This document shows, in pieces, positions 16,671-25,806 of a DNA stretch of 47,274 bases (positions are counted from its first letter, which is position 1; the number at the start of each line of letters is the position of its first letter). A program made the position numbers and the translations under genes. This DNA comes from Thiocapsa sp. (GTDB lineage Bacteria > Pseudomonadota > Gammaproteobacteria > Chromatiales > Chromatiaceae): assembly GCF_022340925.1 (NCBI RefSeq), contig NZ_JAJDNA010000090.1, positions 1 through 47,274 on the forward strand, in the 5' to 3' direction. The notes under the pieces are model-generated. The model was given only the letters and a program-made list of their open reading frames with translations. It was not told where the DNA came from and made no database searches.

Positions 16671-19369
16671 GCGGGCTGAGCCACGCCTACCGCTCGGCCA
16701 CTGCCCTCGCTGGGGTGGGGTTGGAGCTTCCCGCCGGGCGGATGAGCGGGTTGATCGGCCCGGACGGGGTCGGCAAGTCGACGCTGCTCGGCATCGTCGC
16801 GGGTGTGCGCCGGATCCAGTCCGGACGCGTCGAGGTGCTGGGGCGGGACCTGCGGCTGCGCCGCGGGCGCGAAGCGGTGCTCCGGCGTATCGCCTATATG
16901 CCGCAGGGGCTCGGCCGGAACCTTTACCCGGCCCTTTCGGTCCGGGAGAATCTGGATTTCTTCGGCCGCCTGTTCGGGCAGGACCGGGCCACCCGGGCCG
17001 AGCGCATCGCCGAGCTCACCGCGGCCACCGGCCTCGCCCCCTTCATCGACCGACCCGCGCTCAACCTCTCGGGCGGCATGAGGCAGAAGCTCGGGGTCTG
17101 CTGCGCACTGATCCACGAGCCCGACCTGCTGATCCTCGACGAGCCGACGACCGGCGTCGATCCGCTCTCCCGGCGTCGTTTCTGGGACCTGATGGGGCGG
17201 CTGCGTCTGCGGCGCCCGGACCTCAGCATCCTGGTGTCCACGGCCTACATGGAAGAGGCCGAGCGCTTCGACACCCTGGTGGCAATGGACGCCGGGCGCG
17301 TGCTCGCCCAGGGCACCGTGGCCGAGCTGCGCGCGCAAACCGGCGAGCACGACTTGGAGGCGGTGTTTGTTGCCCTGCTCCCCGCAGAGCGACGGGGCGC
17401 CCATCGGCCCCTGGCGGTCCGAACCCGTCCGCCCACGGGGGGCGGCCCACCCGCCATCCGGGCCGAGGGACTGACCCGCCGCTTCGGTGACTTCACCGCC
17501 GTCGATCGGGTCGATCTATCGATCCGCAAGGGGGAGATCTTCGGCTTCCTCGGCTCCAACGGCAGCGGCAAGACCACCACCATGCGCATGCTCACCGGCC
17601 TGTTGCCGGTCACCGAGGGCTCGGCCTTCGTGTTCGGTCAGCCGGTGGAGGCGGAGGACGCGGCCCTGCGCCGCCGCCTGGGGTTCATGTCCCAATCCTT
17701 CTCGCTCTACGGGGAGCTCTCCGTACGGCAGAACCTCGACCTGCACGCGCGTCTCTATCACCTGCCCCCCGAGCACATACCCCGGCGGATCGCGGAGGTC
17801 AGCGAGCGCTTCGATCTCGCGCGGCATCTCGACGCCCGGGCCGAGGAGCTGCCGCTTGGGGTGCGCCAGCGCCTCTCGCTGGCGGTCGCGGTGATCCACG
17901 AGCCGGAGCTCCTGATCCTGGACGAGCCGACCTCCGGGGTCGACCCGATCGCCCGTGACCGCTTCTGGGAGCAGCTGCTCGGCCTCTCCCGTGAGCAGGG
18001 GGTGACCCTCTTCATCTCCACCCACTTCATGAACGAGGCAGAGCGGTGCGACCGCATCTCGCTCATGCACGCGGGACGGGTTCTCGCCGAGGGCACCCCG
18101 GGTGCACTCAAGGCCGAGCGGGGCGCGGCGACGCTGGAGGACGCCTTCGTCGCCTACATGGAGCGGGGCCTCGCGCAGGGCGGTGAGGAGTCGCGCGCCG
18201 AGTGGGGGGGGGCACGCCCGCACCCGGGCCGGCCGCGCCCGCCGCCCAGCCCGCGCCGACTCTTCCTGCGCCGGCTCTGGGCCTTTGTCAGGCGCGAGAC
18301 CACCGAGCTGCGGCGCGACCCGATCCGTCTCGCCTTCGCCCTGCTCGGGCCGGTGCTCCTGATGTTCGCCATGGGATTCGGAATCTCCTTCGACGTCGAA
18401 GAGATCGCCTATGCCGGGCTCGACCACGACCGCAGCCCGGCGAGCCGGGAGTACCTTGAGCACTTCGCCGGTTCGCCCTGGTTCTCCGAGCAGCCCCCCC
18501 TCGTCACTGACACGGACATGCAACGGCGGCTCGCGAGCGGCCGGCTGACCCTGGCGATCGAGATCCCGCCGGGCTTCGGGCGGGCCCTGAAGCGCGGCGC
18601 CCGGCCCGAGGTCGGCTTCCTGATCGATGGGGCCATCCCGTTCCGCAGCGACACCATCCGCGGCTACGTCGAAGGGGTGCATCGACACTATCTGGAGTCC
18701 CGCGGCGGCGCCCCGTCCACGGCCTTGGTGGACGTCGAGACCCGCTTTCGCTACAACCAGGATTTCAAAAGCGTCTATGCAATGGTGCCGGGGATCCTGA
18801 TGTTGCTGCTGATCATGATCCCGGCCACGATGACCGCGGTCGGGGTGGTGCGAGAGAAGGAGCTGGGCTCAATCGTCAACCTCTACGCGACGCCGAGCAA
18901 CGGCGTGGAGTTCCTGCTCGGAAAGCAGCTCCCCTACGTGGGGCTGGCCCTCCTGAGCTACGTCATGCTGCTCATGATGGCGCTCTTCCTGTTTCGGGTG
19001 CCGCTGACCGGGGGTCTGGGCGCACTCACCTTGGGGGCGGTCCTGTTCGTCTTCGCGAGCACCGGGCTCGGGCTCCTGATCTCGACCTTCATGCGAACCC
19101 AGATCGCGGCGGTCTTCGGCACGGCCATCGCGAGCACCATCCCGACCATCCTGTTCTCGGGCATGCTGGTGCCGGTCTCCGCGCTGACGGGTCCAGCGCG
19201 TTTCATGGGCCACGGCTTCCCAAGCGCCTGGTTCAACCATGTGAGCGTGGGGACCTTCACCAAGGGGCTGACCCTGGGTGGCCTTTGGCTGGACGACCTG
19301 GTGCTCGCCGCTTTCGGACTTGGTTTCTTCCTGCTCGGGCTCGCCCTGCTGCGGACCCAGGAGCGCTGA
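16634..19369 (+). CDS. rbbA: RbbA-like double-ATPase ABC transporter with fused permease
   Basis: A 911-residue protein with two ABC ATPase domains and a C-terminal ABC-2-type permease. Domain 1 (about 10-230): Walker A GPDGVGKST, signature LSGGMRQK, Walker B LLILDEPTTGVD. Domain 2 (about 270-500): Walker A GSNGSGKTT, signature degenerate to LPLGVRQR, Walker B LLILDEPTSGVD. A Pro/Arg-rich linker is followed by one membrane helix, a large periplasmic loop and about five more helices. The degenerate second signature is, as I recall, also present in E. coli RbbA, known as a ribosome-associated ATPase, so it is probably a family trait. Together with its neighbours it most likely forms an export complex. 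ATG 16634 overlaps the adaptor gene. Confidence 0.9.
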   Translation: MAEHTAPPVVRLSGLSHAYRSATALAGVGLELPAGRMSGLIGPDGVGKSTLLGIVAGVRRIQSGRVEVLGRDLRLRRGREAVLRRIAYMPQGLGRNLYPALSVRENLDFFGRLFGQDRATRAERIAELTAATGLAPFIDRPALNLSGGMRQKLGVCCALIHEPDLLILDEPTTGVDPLSRRRFWDLMGRLRLRRPDLSILVSTAYMEEAERFDTLVAMDAGRVLAQGTVAELRAQTGEHDLEAVFVALLPAERRGAHRPLAVRTRPPTGGGPPAIRAEGLTRRFGDFTAVDRVDLSIRKGEIFGFLGSNGSGKTTTMRMLTGLLPVTEGSAFVFGQPVEAEDAALRRRLGFMSQSFSLYGELSVRQNLDLHARLYHLPPEHIPRRIAEVSERFDLARHLDARAEELPLGVRQRLSLAVAVIHEPELLILDEPTSGVDPIARDRFWEQLLGLSREQGVTLFISTHFMNEAERCDRISLMHAGRVLAEGTPGALKAERGAATLEDAFVAYMERGLAQGGEESRAEWGGARPHPGRPRPPPSPRRLFLRRLWAFVRRETTELRRDPIRLAFALLGPVLLMFAMGFGISFDVEEIAYAGLDHDRSPASREYLEHFAGSPWFSEQPPLVTDTDMQRRLASGRLTLAIEIPPGFGRALKRGARPEVGFLIDGAIPFRSDTIRGYVEGVHRHYLESRGGAPSTALVDVETRFRYNQDFKSVYAMVPGILMLLLIMIPATMTAVGVVREKELGSIVNLYATPSNGVEFLLGKQLPYVGLALLSYVMLLMMALFLFRVPLTGGLGALTLGAVLFVFASTGLGLLISTFMRTQIAAVFGTAIASTIPTILFSGMLVPVSALTGPARFMGHGFPSAWFNHVSVGTFTKGLTLGGLWLDDLVLAAFGLGFFLLGLALLRTQER

Positions 19370-19370
19370 G

Positions 19371-20495
19371 ATGCGGCTCACCAACGTCTATCGCCTTGGG
19401 CTCAAGGAGCTCATCAGCCTGCGCTACGATCCCGTCCTCGTCTTGCTCATACTCTACGCCTTCACCTTTGCCATCATCGCCCCGGCGCGCGGCGTCAAGC
19501 TCGAGCTCAAGAACGCCTCGGTCGCGATCGTCGACGAGGACCGCTCCCCGCTCTCGGCCAGGATGGCCGAGAGCCTGCGCCTGCCGTACTTTCAGTCGCC
19601 GGACCACATCGGGGTGGCCGATATCGACGCGACGATGGATGCCGGCCAATACACCTTCGTGATCGACCTGCCGCCCCGGTTCCAGGCCGATGCCGAGGAA
19701 GGCCGCAGCCCGGCGGTGCAGGTCAATGTCGACGCGACCGCCATGGCGATGGCGGGCGCAGGCGCGCGCTATCTGGAGCGGGTGCTCACCGATGAGCCGC
19801 TGCGCTACCTCCACGGCGACCAGGCGGAGGCGCCAGATCAGGTGGTGCCGGTCACCCGACTCGCCTTCAACCCGAACGGCGAGTCGACATGGTTCCTGGC
19901 GGTGATGCAGATCGTCAACATGGTTACACTGCTCGGCATCGTCCTGACCGGGGCGGCGCTGATCCGCGAGCGCGAGCACGGAACCATCGAGCACCTGCTG
20001 GTGATGCCGCTCACCTCCGCGGAGATCATGCTCGCCAAGGTCTGGGCCAACGCCCTGGTGATCGTCGTAGCCGCGACCCTCGCCATGTTGGTGGTCGTCC
20101 AGGGGCTGCTCGGGGTCCCCAACGCGGGGTCTCTCGGGCTCTTCGTGCTCGGACTAGGCGTCTATCTCTTCGCGCTCACCGCTTTCGGCATCCTGCTGGC
20201 CACACTCACCCGCACCATGCCCCAGTTCGGTCTGCTCTCCATCCCGCTCTTTCTGGTCATGTACATGCTCTCGGGCGCCAACACCCCGCTCGACGCCATG
20301 CCGGATCTGCTGCGGCGGCTGATGCTCATCTCACCCACTACCCACTTCGTCGCTTTCGTCCAATCGGTGGTCTTCCGCGGCGCCGGGCTCGAGCTGGTCT
20401 GGCCCCACCTGGCCGCGACCCTGGGCCTGGGCGCGTTGGCCTTCGCCATCGCCCTCGCCCGCTTCCGGCAGACGGTGAGTCTGACCCGCCTGTGA
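19371..20495 (+). CDS. yhhJ: ABC-2 type permease (YhhJ-like)
   Basis: A 374-residue permease with an N-terminal helix (about 20-40), a large periplasmic domain to about 170 and five or six C-terminal helices. The segment EREHGTIEHLLVMPLTSAEIMLAKVW is the ABC-2 permease signature region. It starts one base after the RbbA stop, with AGGAG about 10 bases upstream inside that gene. It is the third gene of the adaptor-ATPase-permease operon and would pair with the permease half of RbbA as a heterodimer. The exported substrate is unknown. Confidence 0.88.
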   Translation: MRLTNVYRLGLKELISLRYDPVLVLLILYAFTFAIIAPARGVKLELKNASVAIVDEDRSPLSARMAESLRLPYFQSPDHIGVADIDATMDAGQYTFVIDLPPRFQADAEEGRSPAVQVNVDATAMAMAGAGARYLERVLTDEPLRYLHGDQAEAPDQVVPVTRLAFNPNGESTWFLAVMQIVNMVTLLGIVLTGAALIREREHGTIEHLLVMPLTSAEIMLAKVWANALVIVVAATLAMLVVVQGLLGVPNAGSLGLFVLGLGVYLFALTAFGILLATLTRTMPQFGLLSIPLFLVMYMLSGANTPLDAMPDLLRRLMLISPTTHFVAFVQSVVFRGAGLELVWPHLAATLGLGALAFAIALARFRQTVSLTRL

Positions 20496-20649
20496 CTGCC
20501 GAGGAACAGGATCGTCCCGGGACAGGTGGACCCGTCGAGGCGGAGGACACCGATTGACGATCTGCGCGAACGCGCCGATCCTCCTGGGGGCCAGCCGCTG
20601 CGCCTGGAGCCGCCGATGCTCCGGAGCGGGTCCCGCGGCAGCCGGGAGC

Positions 20650-21000
20650 ACCTTCGATGGCCATACGCGTTCATCGATCGACTGGGACAGCCTCGGCACC
20701 GAGCCGCACGCGGACTGGCACCGGTTCCGCCGGAAACTGCTCACCGTTCGCCGGCGGGAGATCGCCCCCCCTGCCGGGAACCACAGGCGGCCAAGACCAA
20801 TTCGAGCTGATCGGGCGACGGGGCATACGAGTCCATGCGCGGCTCGGCGACGGCGCCCTATTGATCCTCGCGGCCAACCCCGGCGACACGGAGGTCGAGA
20901 TCAAGCATCCCGCTGTGGACGCCCCCGCAGACCCCTCTACGCGCAGCCGAAACTGTTCCGTCCGGGCGGCTTTCTCGAGGTTGAAACGTCCATCGACTGA
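20650..21000 (+). pseudogene. treZ: treZ remnant (malto-oligosyltrehalose trehalohydrolase C-terminus)
   Basis: Plus-strand fragments in two frames join into the C-terminal end of TreZ. Frame A (about 20650-20770) has IDWDSLGTEPHADWHRF and RKLLTVRRREIAP, matching the region with LDW and LRRREI in TreZ. Frame B (about 20768-20926) has FELIGRRGIRVHARLGDGAL and LAANPGDTEVEI, matching the C-terminal beta-sandwich. Frame A resumes to the stop at 21000. The catalytic barrel is missing entirely. At least two frameshifts plus loss of the 5' part mean no function. The intact enzyme releases trehalose from maltooligosyl-trehalose, so a former trehalose pathway is implied. Confidence 0.7.
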
Positions 21001-21017
21001 CTGCATGCTGCCTGGCG

Positions 21018-22640
21018 ATGTGGACGCGCGCATATCGCTGGCTCGACCGCACCGTTCTGGAGCTGGGACGGGAGGTACGGCTGTCCTACCTGCCACCCCT
21101 GATGGTGTATCTCGCCGCCGGAGTGTCCGGCCTGACGGCGATCGTCGGGACCTTCTTCGTCAAGGACTACCTCGGGCTCTCCGCTGAGCTGCTCGCGGCC
21201 CTCGCCTTCTGGGCCATGATCCCCTGGGCCCTGAAGATGCCGCTGGGTCATCTGGTCGACCTGATCTGGCGCTACAAGGCCGTGCTGGTTTATGCCGGCG
21301 CCGGACTCATCGCAACGAGTCTGCTGATCATGCTCGGCTTGCTGACCCGACCGCAGTCGATGGCGGAGCTGATGCCGGTGGAGACATGGTACGTCCTGAG
21401 CGTCCTGCTCGCACCGCTTGGCTATGTGGTTCAAGACGTGGTGGCTGACGCCATGACCGTCGAGGCGGTCCCCACGTTGGACGAGGACGGCTGGCCCATT
21501 GCGCCCGAACGCCGGCGCCTCATGCACACCACGATGCAGACCCTGGGACGGGTCGCCATCATCGGCGGCGGCGTGGTCGTCGCGCTGCTGAACGTCTGGT
21601 TGTTCAGGGACGTGGAGGGCATGGACGAGCCCGACAAGCTCGCCACCTACGTCCGCATTTATGCGCTCGCGTTGTTGATTCCGGCGGCCTCGGTCTCAGG
21701 CGTGATCCTGGGCGGTCTGACGAAGCGCCGCGAGGTCCGCCGGCTGCGCGCGCTCGGCCATGGGCCCGCTGCCGAGCGCCTGCTCCGTGGCCGTGCCGAG
21801 CCGACCAAACCGAACGCCTGGATCCTCGGCGGCAGCCTGGTGTTCGTGGTGTTCACGCTGGCGGTGGGATTGGGCGATGTCCCCTACAACGAGGAGATCG
21901 TATTCCTCGGGTCGCTCTCCATCGTGATCTTCCTGATCACGCGCCTGCTGCGGGAGCTCACGCCCGAGGCCGGGCGCCTGCTGCTCGGCACCGCGATCAT
22001 CATCTTCGTCTACCGGGCCGTCCCCACCCCCGGGGCGGGAGAGACCTGGTGGATGATCGACGTCCTTGGATTCGATCAGCATTTCCTCTCCGTACTGTCG
22101 CTGATCGGCAGCAGCATGGCGCTGGCGGCCATGTTCGCCTTCCGCCGCTTCATGGCGGATTATTCCATTGCCTACATCGTCGGCGTTCTCACGATCCTGG
22201 CCACCCTGCTCGCGCTGCCGAACGTCGGGCTGTATTTCGGTGTCCATCACTGGACCGCCGCACATACCGCCGGCGTGGTGGACGCCCGGTTCATTGCCCT
22301 GGTGGACACAGCCGTGGAGTCGCCGTTGGGACAGGTCGCCATGATCCCGATGCTCGCCTGGATCGCGAATTCCGCCCCCGCCCACCTCAAGGCCACCTTC
22401 TTCGCGGTCATGGCCTCGTTCACCAACCTCGCCCTCTCGGCCGGTCAGCTTGGCACCAAGTATCTCAATCAAGTCTTCACCGTCACGCGGGAGGTCCGCG
22501 GCGGCGCCAATGCGATGGTCACGGTCCCGGCAGACTACTCCGAGCTGGGCTGGCTGCTGTTGACCGTCATGGCGCTCGGCCTCGTGCTGCCCTTTGCCGC
22601 TATCGGCGTGGTTAAGGCCACGCGACTGCGCAGTGCCTGA
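21018..22640 (+). CDS. FBT/BT1-type MFS transporter (folate-biopterin transporter family)
   Basis: A 540-residue protein with about twelve hydrophobic segments. The motif GYVVQDVVADAMTVEAVP is typical of the BT1/folate-biopterin transporter branch of the major facilitator superfamily, as are the early ALKMPLGHLVDL and the late LSAGQLGTKYLNQVF. Cyanobacterial members carry folates; the substrate here is not predictable. It begins 17 bases after the treZ remnant, with no obvious Shine-Dalgarno site before ATG 21018, so its upstream signals may have been lost or rebuilt. It is last on the plus strand before a convergent phosphoribosyltransferase. Confidence 0.83.
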   Translation: MWTRAYRWLDRTVLELGREVRLSYLPPLMVYLAAGVSGLTAIVGTFFVKDYLGLSAELLAALAFWAMIPWALKMPLGHLVDLIWRYKAVLVYAGAGLIATSLLIMLGLLTRPQSMAELMPVETWYVLSVLLAPLGYVVQDVVADAMTVEAVPTLDEDGWPIAPERRRLMHTTMQTLGRVAIIGGGVVVALLNVWLFRDVEGMDEPDKLATYVRIYALALLIPAASVSGVILGGLTKRREVRRLRALGHGPAAERLLRGRAEPTKPNAWILGGSLVFVVFTLAVGLGDVPYNEEIVFLGSLSIVIFLITRLLRELTPEAGRLLLGTAIIIFVYRAVPTPGAGETWWMIDVLGFDQHFLSVLSLIGSSMALAAMFAFRRFMADYSIAYIVGVLTILATLLALPNVGLYFGVHHWTAAHTAGVVDARFIALVDTAVESPLGQVAMIPMLAWIANSAPAHLKATFFAVMASFTNLALSAGQLGTKYLNQVFTVTREVRGGANAMVTVPADYSELGWLLLTVMALGLVLPFAAIGVVKATRLRSA

Positions 22641-22805
22641 GGATCGCTGCAAACCTCGTCACATCAGACGCTCCGCCGCGGCGCTGCTCTTCAGTCCCGG
22701 CCCAGGTTTGTGTCGGGTCACCGCCGATTGGGGGTGACAAGGGCTGACCGCCCGACCCAGCACAGCAAGCAGGGTGATGGTTCGCAAGTGCCGAAGACGG
22801 CCGTA

Positions 22806-23429
22806 TCAGAGGCGATTGATGTCAGCCTCGCGTGCCCGTGCGAGCACGATCGGACCAACCTCTTCGAGAACCCCGGAAGGCAACTCCAAACCTTCCACCG
22901 CGGCGAGCCGCTCGCCCAGCGCTTCGACCGTCTCGGGCCGACCTTCCATCCGCGCGACCAATGAGGTCAGATCCTCCACCAAGGCCCAGGGATATGTGAT
23001 CCAACGCCATTTCAGCACGCGCCGGGCATGGTAGTCGGGCGTCACGCCGGATGTCTGCTTGTGATGCAGAACCGCGGTTCGCAGCGCCGCGGGCGGGCCC
23101 TTTGCGTCCAGATGCCGAAGGGCGACGGCGAAGGTGTCGCCCGAATCGCACACATCGTCGACCAGAAGAACCCGCCGCCCGGGGATGTCGAGGGGCAGCG
23201 GGTAACGGACCACGGCGGAACGCATCTTGTCGGGGCCGCGATAGTGTTCGATCTTGAGGGTCACAAGATCCAGAACCCCGAAATAATCGGCCAGCACCCG
23301 TGCGACCGGGTATCCGCCTCGCGTGACGGCTACAATCAGATCAGGCTTGTACCCGTCCGCATCAATCCGCCGGTACAGCACCCCGCACAGGCTCGCGAAG
23401 CGGCTCCAGCTCACGTACTCGAATCGCAT
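22806..23429 (-). CDS. Purine-type phosphoribosyltransferase
   Basis: A 207-residue protein with a PRTase fold. The PRPP-binding motif is VLLVDDVCDSGDT (87-99), preceded by the strand LIVAVTRGGYPVARVLADYF and the flexible loop region around 60-80. The C-terminal WITYPWALVED segment matches the XGPRT/HGPRT-like group found in archaea and proteobacteria. It would make a nucleoside monophosphate from a purine base and PRPP in salvage, although some members of this group are regulators or act on other bases. It is convergent with the FBT carrier and monocistronic. Confidence 0.85.
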   Translation of the reverse strand: MRFEYVSWSRFASLCGVLYRRIDADGYKPDLIVAVTRGGYPVARVLADYFGVLDLVTLKIEHYRGPDKMRSAVVRYPLPLDIPGRRVLLVDDVCDSGDTFAVALRHLDAKGPPAALRTAVLHHKQTSGVTPDYHARRVLKWRWITYPWALVEDLTSLVARMEGRPETVEALGERLAAVEGLELPSGVLEEVGPIVLARAREADINRL

Positions 23430-24006
23430 GGTCGACTCACAGCCTTGGCCAGTGCACTCCCATCCCCGGAAACGGGACTTCGCAATGACCGCGCCCCGGC
23501 CCGGATCCCCCTGCCCCTCTGAAACAGGATCAGATCCGTGCGCCAGGTGGAGACGCCGGGCATGCTGGATCGGGCCAAGTCAATTCGTCCTCATGAAATG
23601 GTCCTGATGCGGACCATGGACAGACAAGCGCCGACTCCCGTCCCTATACCGGGGACAACCCGCTCGCCCGGAGAATCCCGCACGCGGGCCACGTCCGCTG
23701 CGGTTACACCAACGGCTGCGATCTGCGCCCACGTGGCTCCGCGCCCTGCCGTCAACCGCCGGCCGGCGCCCTCGCCCACCGATCTCGCTTCCATCACCAT
23801 GCCGGCGCACGAACCTGTCGGACTGAGGGAGATCGAAGCGAGGGAGTGGGAGAGCGAGGCCATTGCGTTCCGGTTTTGAGGCGCATAGTGGGGGCTATGT
23901 AACGAAAGAGCGGGGCGACATGGACCGCTGTCCCGCTTCCGTAGTTGATTCATCCTTAGTCAGACAGGCTCCTAGGGTCCGGCGGGTTGATCGAGGATCG
24001 CTCGAG
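23430..24006. other. Intergenic, no recognised gene
   Basis: 577 bases without a recognisable gene. A minus-strand frame from ATG 23862 to 23591 has fairly coding-like codons but no family motif and no ribosome site. No terminator with a T-run and no RNA gene was recognised. Confidence 0.45.
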
Positions 24007-24363
24007 TCAGTGGACTCGTGTGAGCAGGTCATCGAGATCCGAGAACGAGAATGGCTTCTGGAGCACGCCTTCGACATGCAACGCCTCCATGCGGGGGGAC
24101 ACCTCGCTCAGCAGCTCCGCGAAGCCGCTCATCACGATCGCCCTCGGCATCCGGTCCTTCCTCTGCAGCTGCTCCAGCACGTCGATTCCGTTTACATCGG
24201 GCAAGATTAGGTCGATCACGATCAGATCGAAATCCTTCCGTTCACAGAGAATCGATCCGAGTCGTCCCTCGTACGCTGGGACGACACGGTGGCCATGCTC
24301 GGACAAATGATCGGACAGTGCCTGCGCGAGGACGTGATTGTCGTCCAGAACGAGGATCTTCAT
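24007..24363 (-). CDS. Single-domain response regulator (CheY-like)
   Basis: A 118-residue receiver domain with no output domain. The acidic pair is Asp7/Asp8, the phosphoacceptor Asp51 (VIDLILPDVNG), the switch Ser79 (VMSGF) and the conserved Lys103 (LQKPF). The start ATG overlaps the stop of the upstream PAS gene as ATGA, so the two are coupled and presumably act together. No histidine kinase is in the window, so the phosphodonor must be elsewhere. It would signal by binding a partner protein. Confidence 0.9.
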   Translation of the reverse strand: MKILVLDDNHVLAQALSDHLSEHGHRVVPAYEGRLGSILCERKDFDLIVIDLILPDVNGIDVLEQLQRKDRMPRAIVMSGFAELLSEVSPRMEALHVEGVLQKPFSFSDLDDLLTRVH

Positions 24364-24923
24364 CGATGCTCACCTGCCGTCTTCATGCGCTCGCTGCAGC
24401 CAGGGCAGATCCCGTGGCTGATCCGCGGCAGCGCGCGTTCGGTCAGTATGGCGAGTCGCCGCACCGCCTGCTCCACTTCGACCCAGGTCTGTTCTGCCAG
24501 CACCGCTTTGCACCAGCTGCAGACGGTCAGGATGTCGCTGGAGCGGTTTTGGTGACGAGGGTCGAGCAGCGCCACGGGCTCGCGCGGCTCCAGGCGAAGC
24601 ACGCGGCTGCGGAACTCCACTTGCCCCGGCGCGCGGCCGCTGACCCGCATCTCCATGAGACGTCGACGATCCGGGGAATCACACCGGTAGAGAAAACGGG
24701 CCTGGCGCCCCCCTCCCCGGATGCTGTCGATGAGTAGCTGATAGATGTGCCGGGTTTCCAAATCAGCGATCTGCTGCATCAAGGGCGAGCCGATCACCTG
24801 TGCGGCCGTCACCGGCCAGCCGTTCTGTTCGGCGAACACCAACCAGGCGTCGTTGACGAAGCTGATCCGGCCGTCGCTGTCGATCCGGTGAACGCAATCA
24901 CAGGGGTTCGCACGTTGGCTCAT
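24360..24923 (-). CDS. PAS-domain protein with C-terminal CxxC pairs
   Basis: A 187-residue protein. Residues ~8-60 form the start of a PAS domain (RIDSDGRISFVNDAWLVFAE). The C-terminal part has CSWCKAVL, then a helix, then HGICPGCSERM, a two-CxxC arrangement seen at the end of many PAS proteins and probably metal- or redox-binding. ATG 24923 matches the usual family start; the frame is open upstream to a TTG near 25046 with no family similarity. No kinase or DNA-binding domain is present, so it is a sensor or adaptor. It is translationally coupled to the CheY-like gene downstream. Confidence 0.78.
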   Translation of the reverse strand: MSQRANPCDCVHRIDSDGRISFVNDAWLVFAEQNGWPVTAAQVIGSPLMQQIADLETRHIYQLLIDSIRGGGRQARFLYRCDSPDRRRLMEMRVSGRAPGQVEFRSRVLRLEPREPVALLDPRHQNRSSDILTVCSWCKAVLAEQTWVEVEQAVRRLAILTERALPRISHGICPGCSERMKTAGEHR

Positions 24924-25240
24924 GATGTTCGCGAAGGTTTCGACATCTTCAACGCCACTTGCCCGACCTGGTGAGGACCTCGCTTCGAGGTCTCGCCTTG
25001 TCGGCTGCTCGATCCCAAGCCTGACAGCAATGCGCTCGAAGCGCAAACCGCCAGCCTAAGGAAGGCTGGTCAGAGTGGAGCAGGCTCTGACATCCTTGAG
25101 ATACTGATTGGCATAAGGCTCGCGACGCTTCCCCCGGATTCCGCCTTTCCGCCGGCATCGCCCGAGCCGTCAAGGCGTCGGATCTTCAGCGTCACCCGGG
25201 CTGCCTGATCCGAACCAGTCGAGCACCGACCCGGCAGGGT
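24924..25240. other. Intergenic with a hairpin
   Basis: About 317 bases between same-strand genes. The only structure seen is a 7-bp hairpin, CCAGCCT (25051-25057) with AGGCTGG (25063-25069). It lies downstream of the DUF302 operon but has only a weak T-run, so it is at best a poor terminator. Confidence 0.4.
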
Positions 25241-25633
25241 TCAGCCCTTCAGAGTGTTGACAACCCTTTCAAGGATTCTTCGCGCCTCGGCGCCCACCTG
25301 GTCCGCAGCCTCGTTGTGAGCCAAACCGAGCACCGTGACCGGATCCATGAAATCCACGGCGGTCCGGGATGGGGAGACGTGGCGGACCACAACATTGCAG
25401 GGCAGCAAGGCACCGGCTGACGGCTCGCCATCAATCACGCGCTTGGCCAGCCCCGGAGCGCAGGCGCCCAGGATGCGATAGCCGCCGATGTCCTCGTTCA
25501 GCTTGGCTTTGAGGATGGCAGCGACATTGACGTCGCTGACAATGCCGAGATGTTCTGAGGCCAGGGCGGACATGACGCGCTCCAGGGCCGCGTCGAAGGG
25601 CAGGTCAATCTCCACGCCGAATGCGTAGCTCAC
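25241..25633 (-). CDS. DUF302 family protein
   Basis: A 130-residue protein with the DUF302 pattern: an N-terminal strand plus the helix DLPFDAALERVMSALASEHL, DVNVAAILKAKL, YRILGACAPGLAKRVI and LLPCNVVVR. The family folds as a small alpha/beta domain of unknown biochemical function, sometimes found near heavy-metal or sulfur genes. It has no signal peptide. The start is GTG 25633, with GGAG upstream, overlapping the stop of the 58-residue ORF as GTGA. It is the last gene of a three-gene coupled unit. Confidence 0.85.
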   Translation of the reverse strand: MSYAFGVEIDLPFDAALERVMSALASEHLGIVSDVNVAAILKAKLNEDIGGYRILGACAPGLAKRVIDGEPSAGALLPCNVVVRHVSPSRTAVDFMDPVTVLGLAHNEAADQVGAEARRILERVVNTLKG

Positions 25634-25806
25634 GGGGCTTTCTCCAGAGGATCGCGGGTTTTCGAAGCACCGCTCTCAGGGAGCGGTCGGGCAAGACAGC
25701 CAGACGCTAGCATCGCTGCCGGCGTGCCGGACAGGCGAATCATCAATCTCCGGACCAACTGAGGGTGCTCTGAGGGCGCGCCTTCATTTCGCGGCGGGGT
25801 CAGCAT
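25630..25806 (-). CDS. 58-residue protein, unknown, coupled at both ends
   Basis: A small frame that starts at ATG 25806 inside the stop of the SpoIIAA-like gene (TGATG) and ends inside the GTG start of the DUF302 gene (GTGA). It has a charged N-terminus (MLTPPRNEGAPSEH), one mildly hydrophobic stretch (LMIRLSGTPAAMLASGCLA) and a polar tail. No family was recognised. The exact overlaps on both sides argue that it is translated, though a chance frame between two real genes cannot be excluded. Confidence 0.5.
   Translation of the reverse strand: MLTPPRNEGAPSEHPQLVRRLMIRLSGTPAAMLASGCLARPLPESGASKTRDPLEKAP

Noticed and set aside
22709..22740. GTCACC/GGTGAC stem between two convergent genes as a bidirectional terminator
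   Set aside because: Short imperfect context and no T-run on either side.
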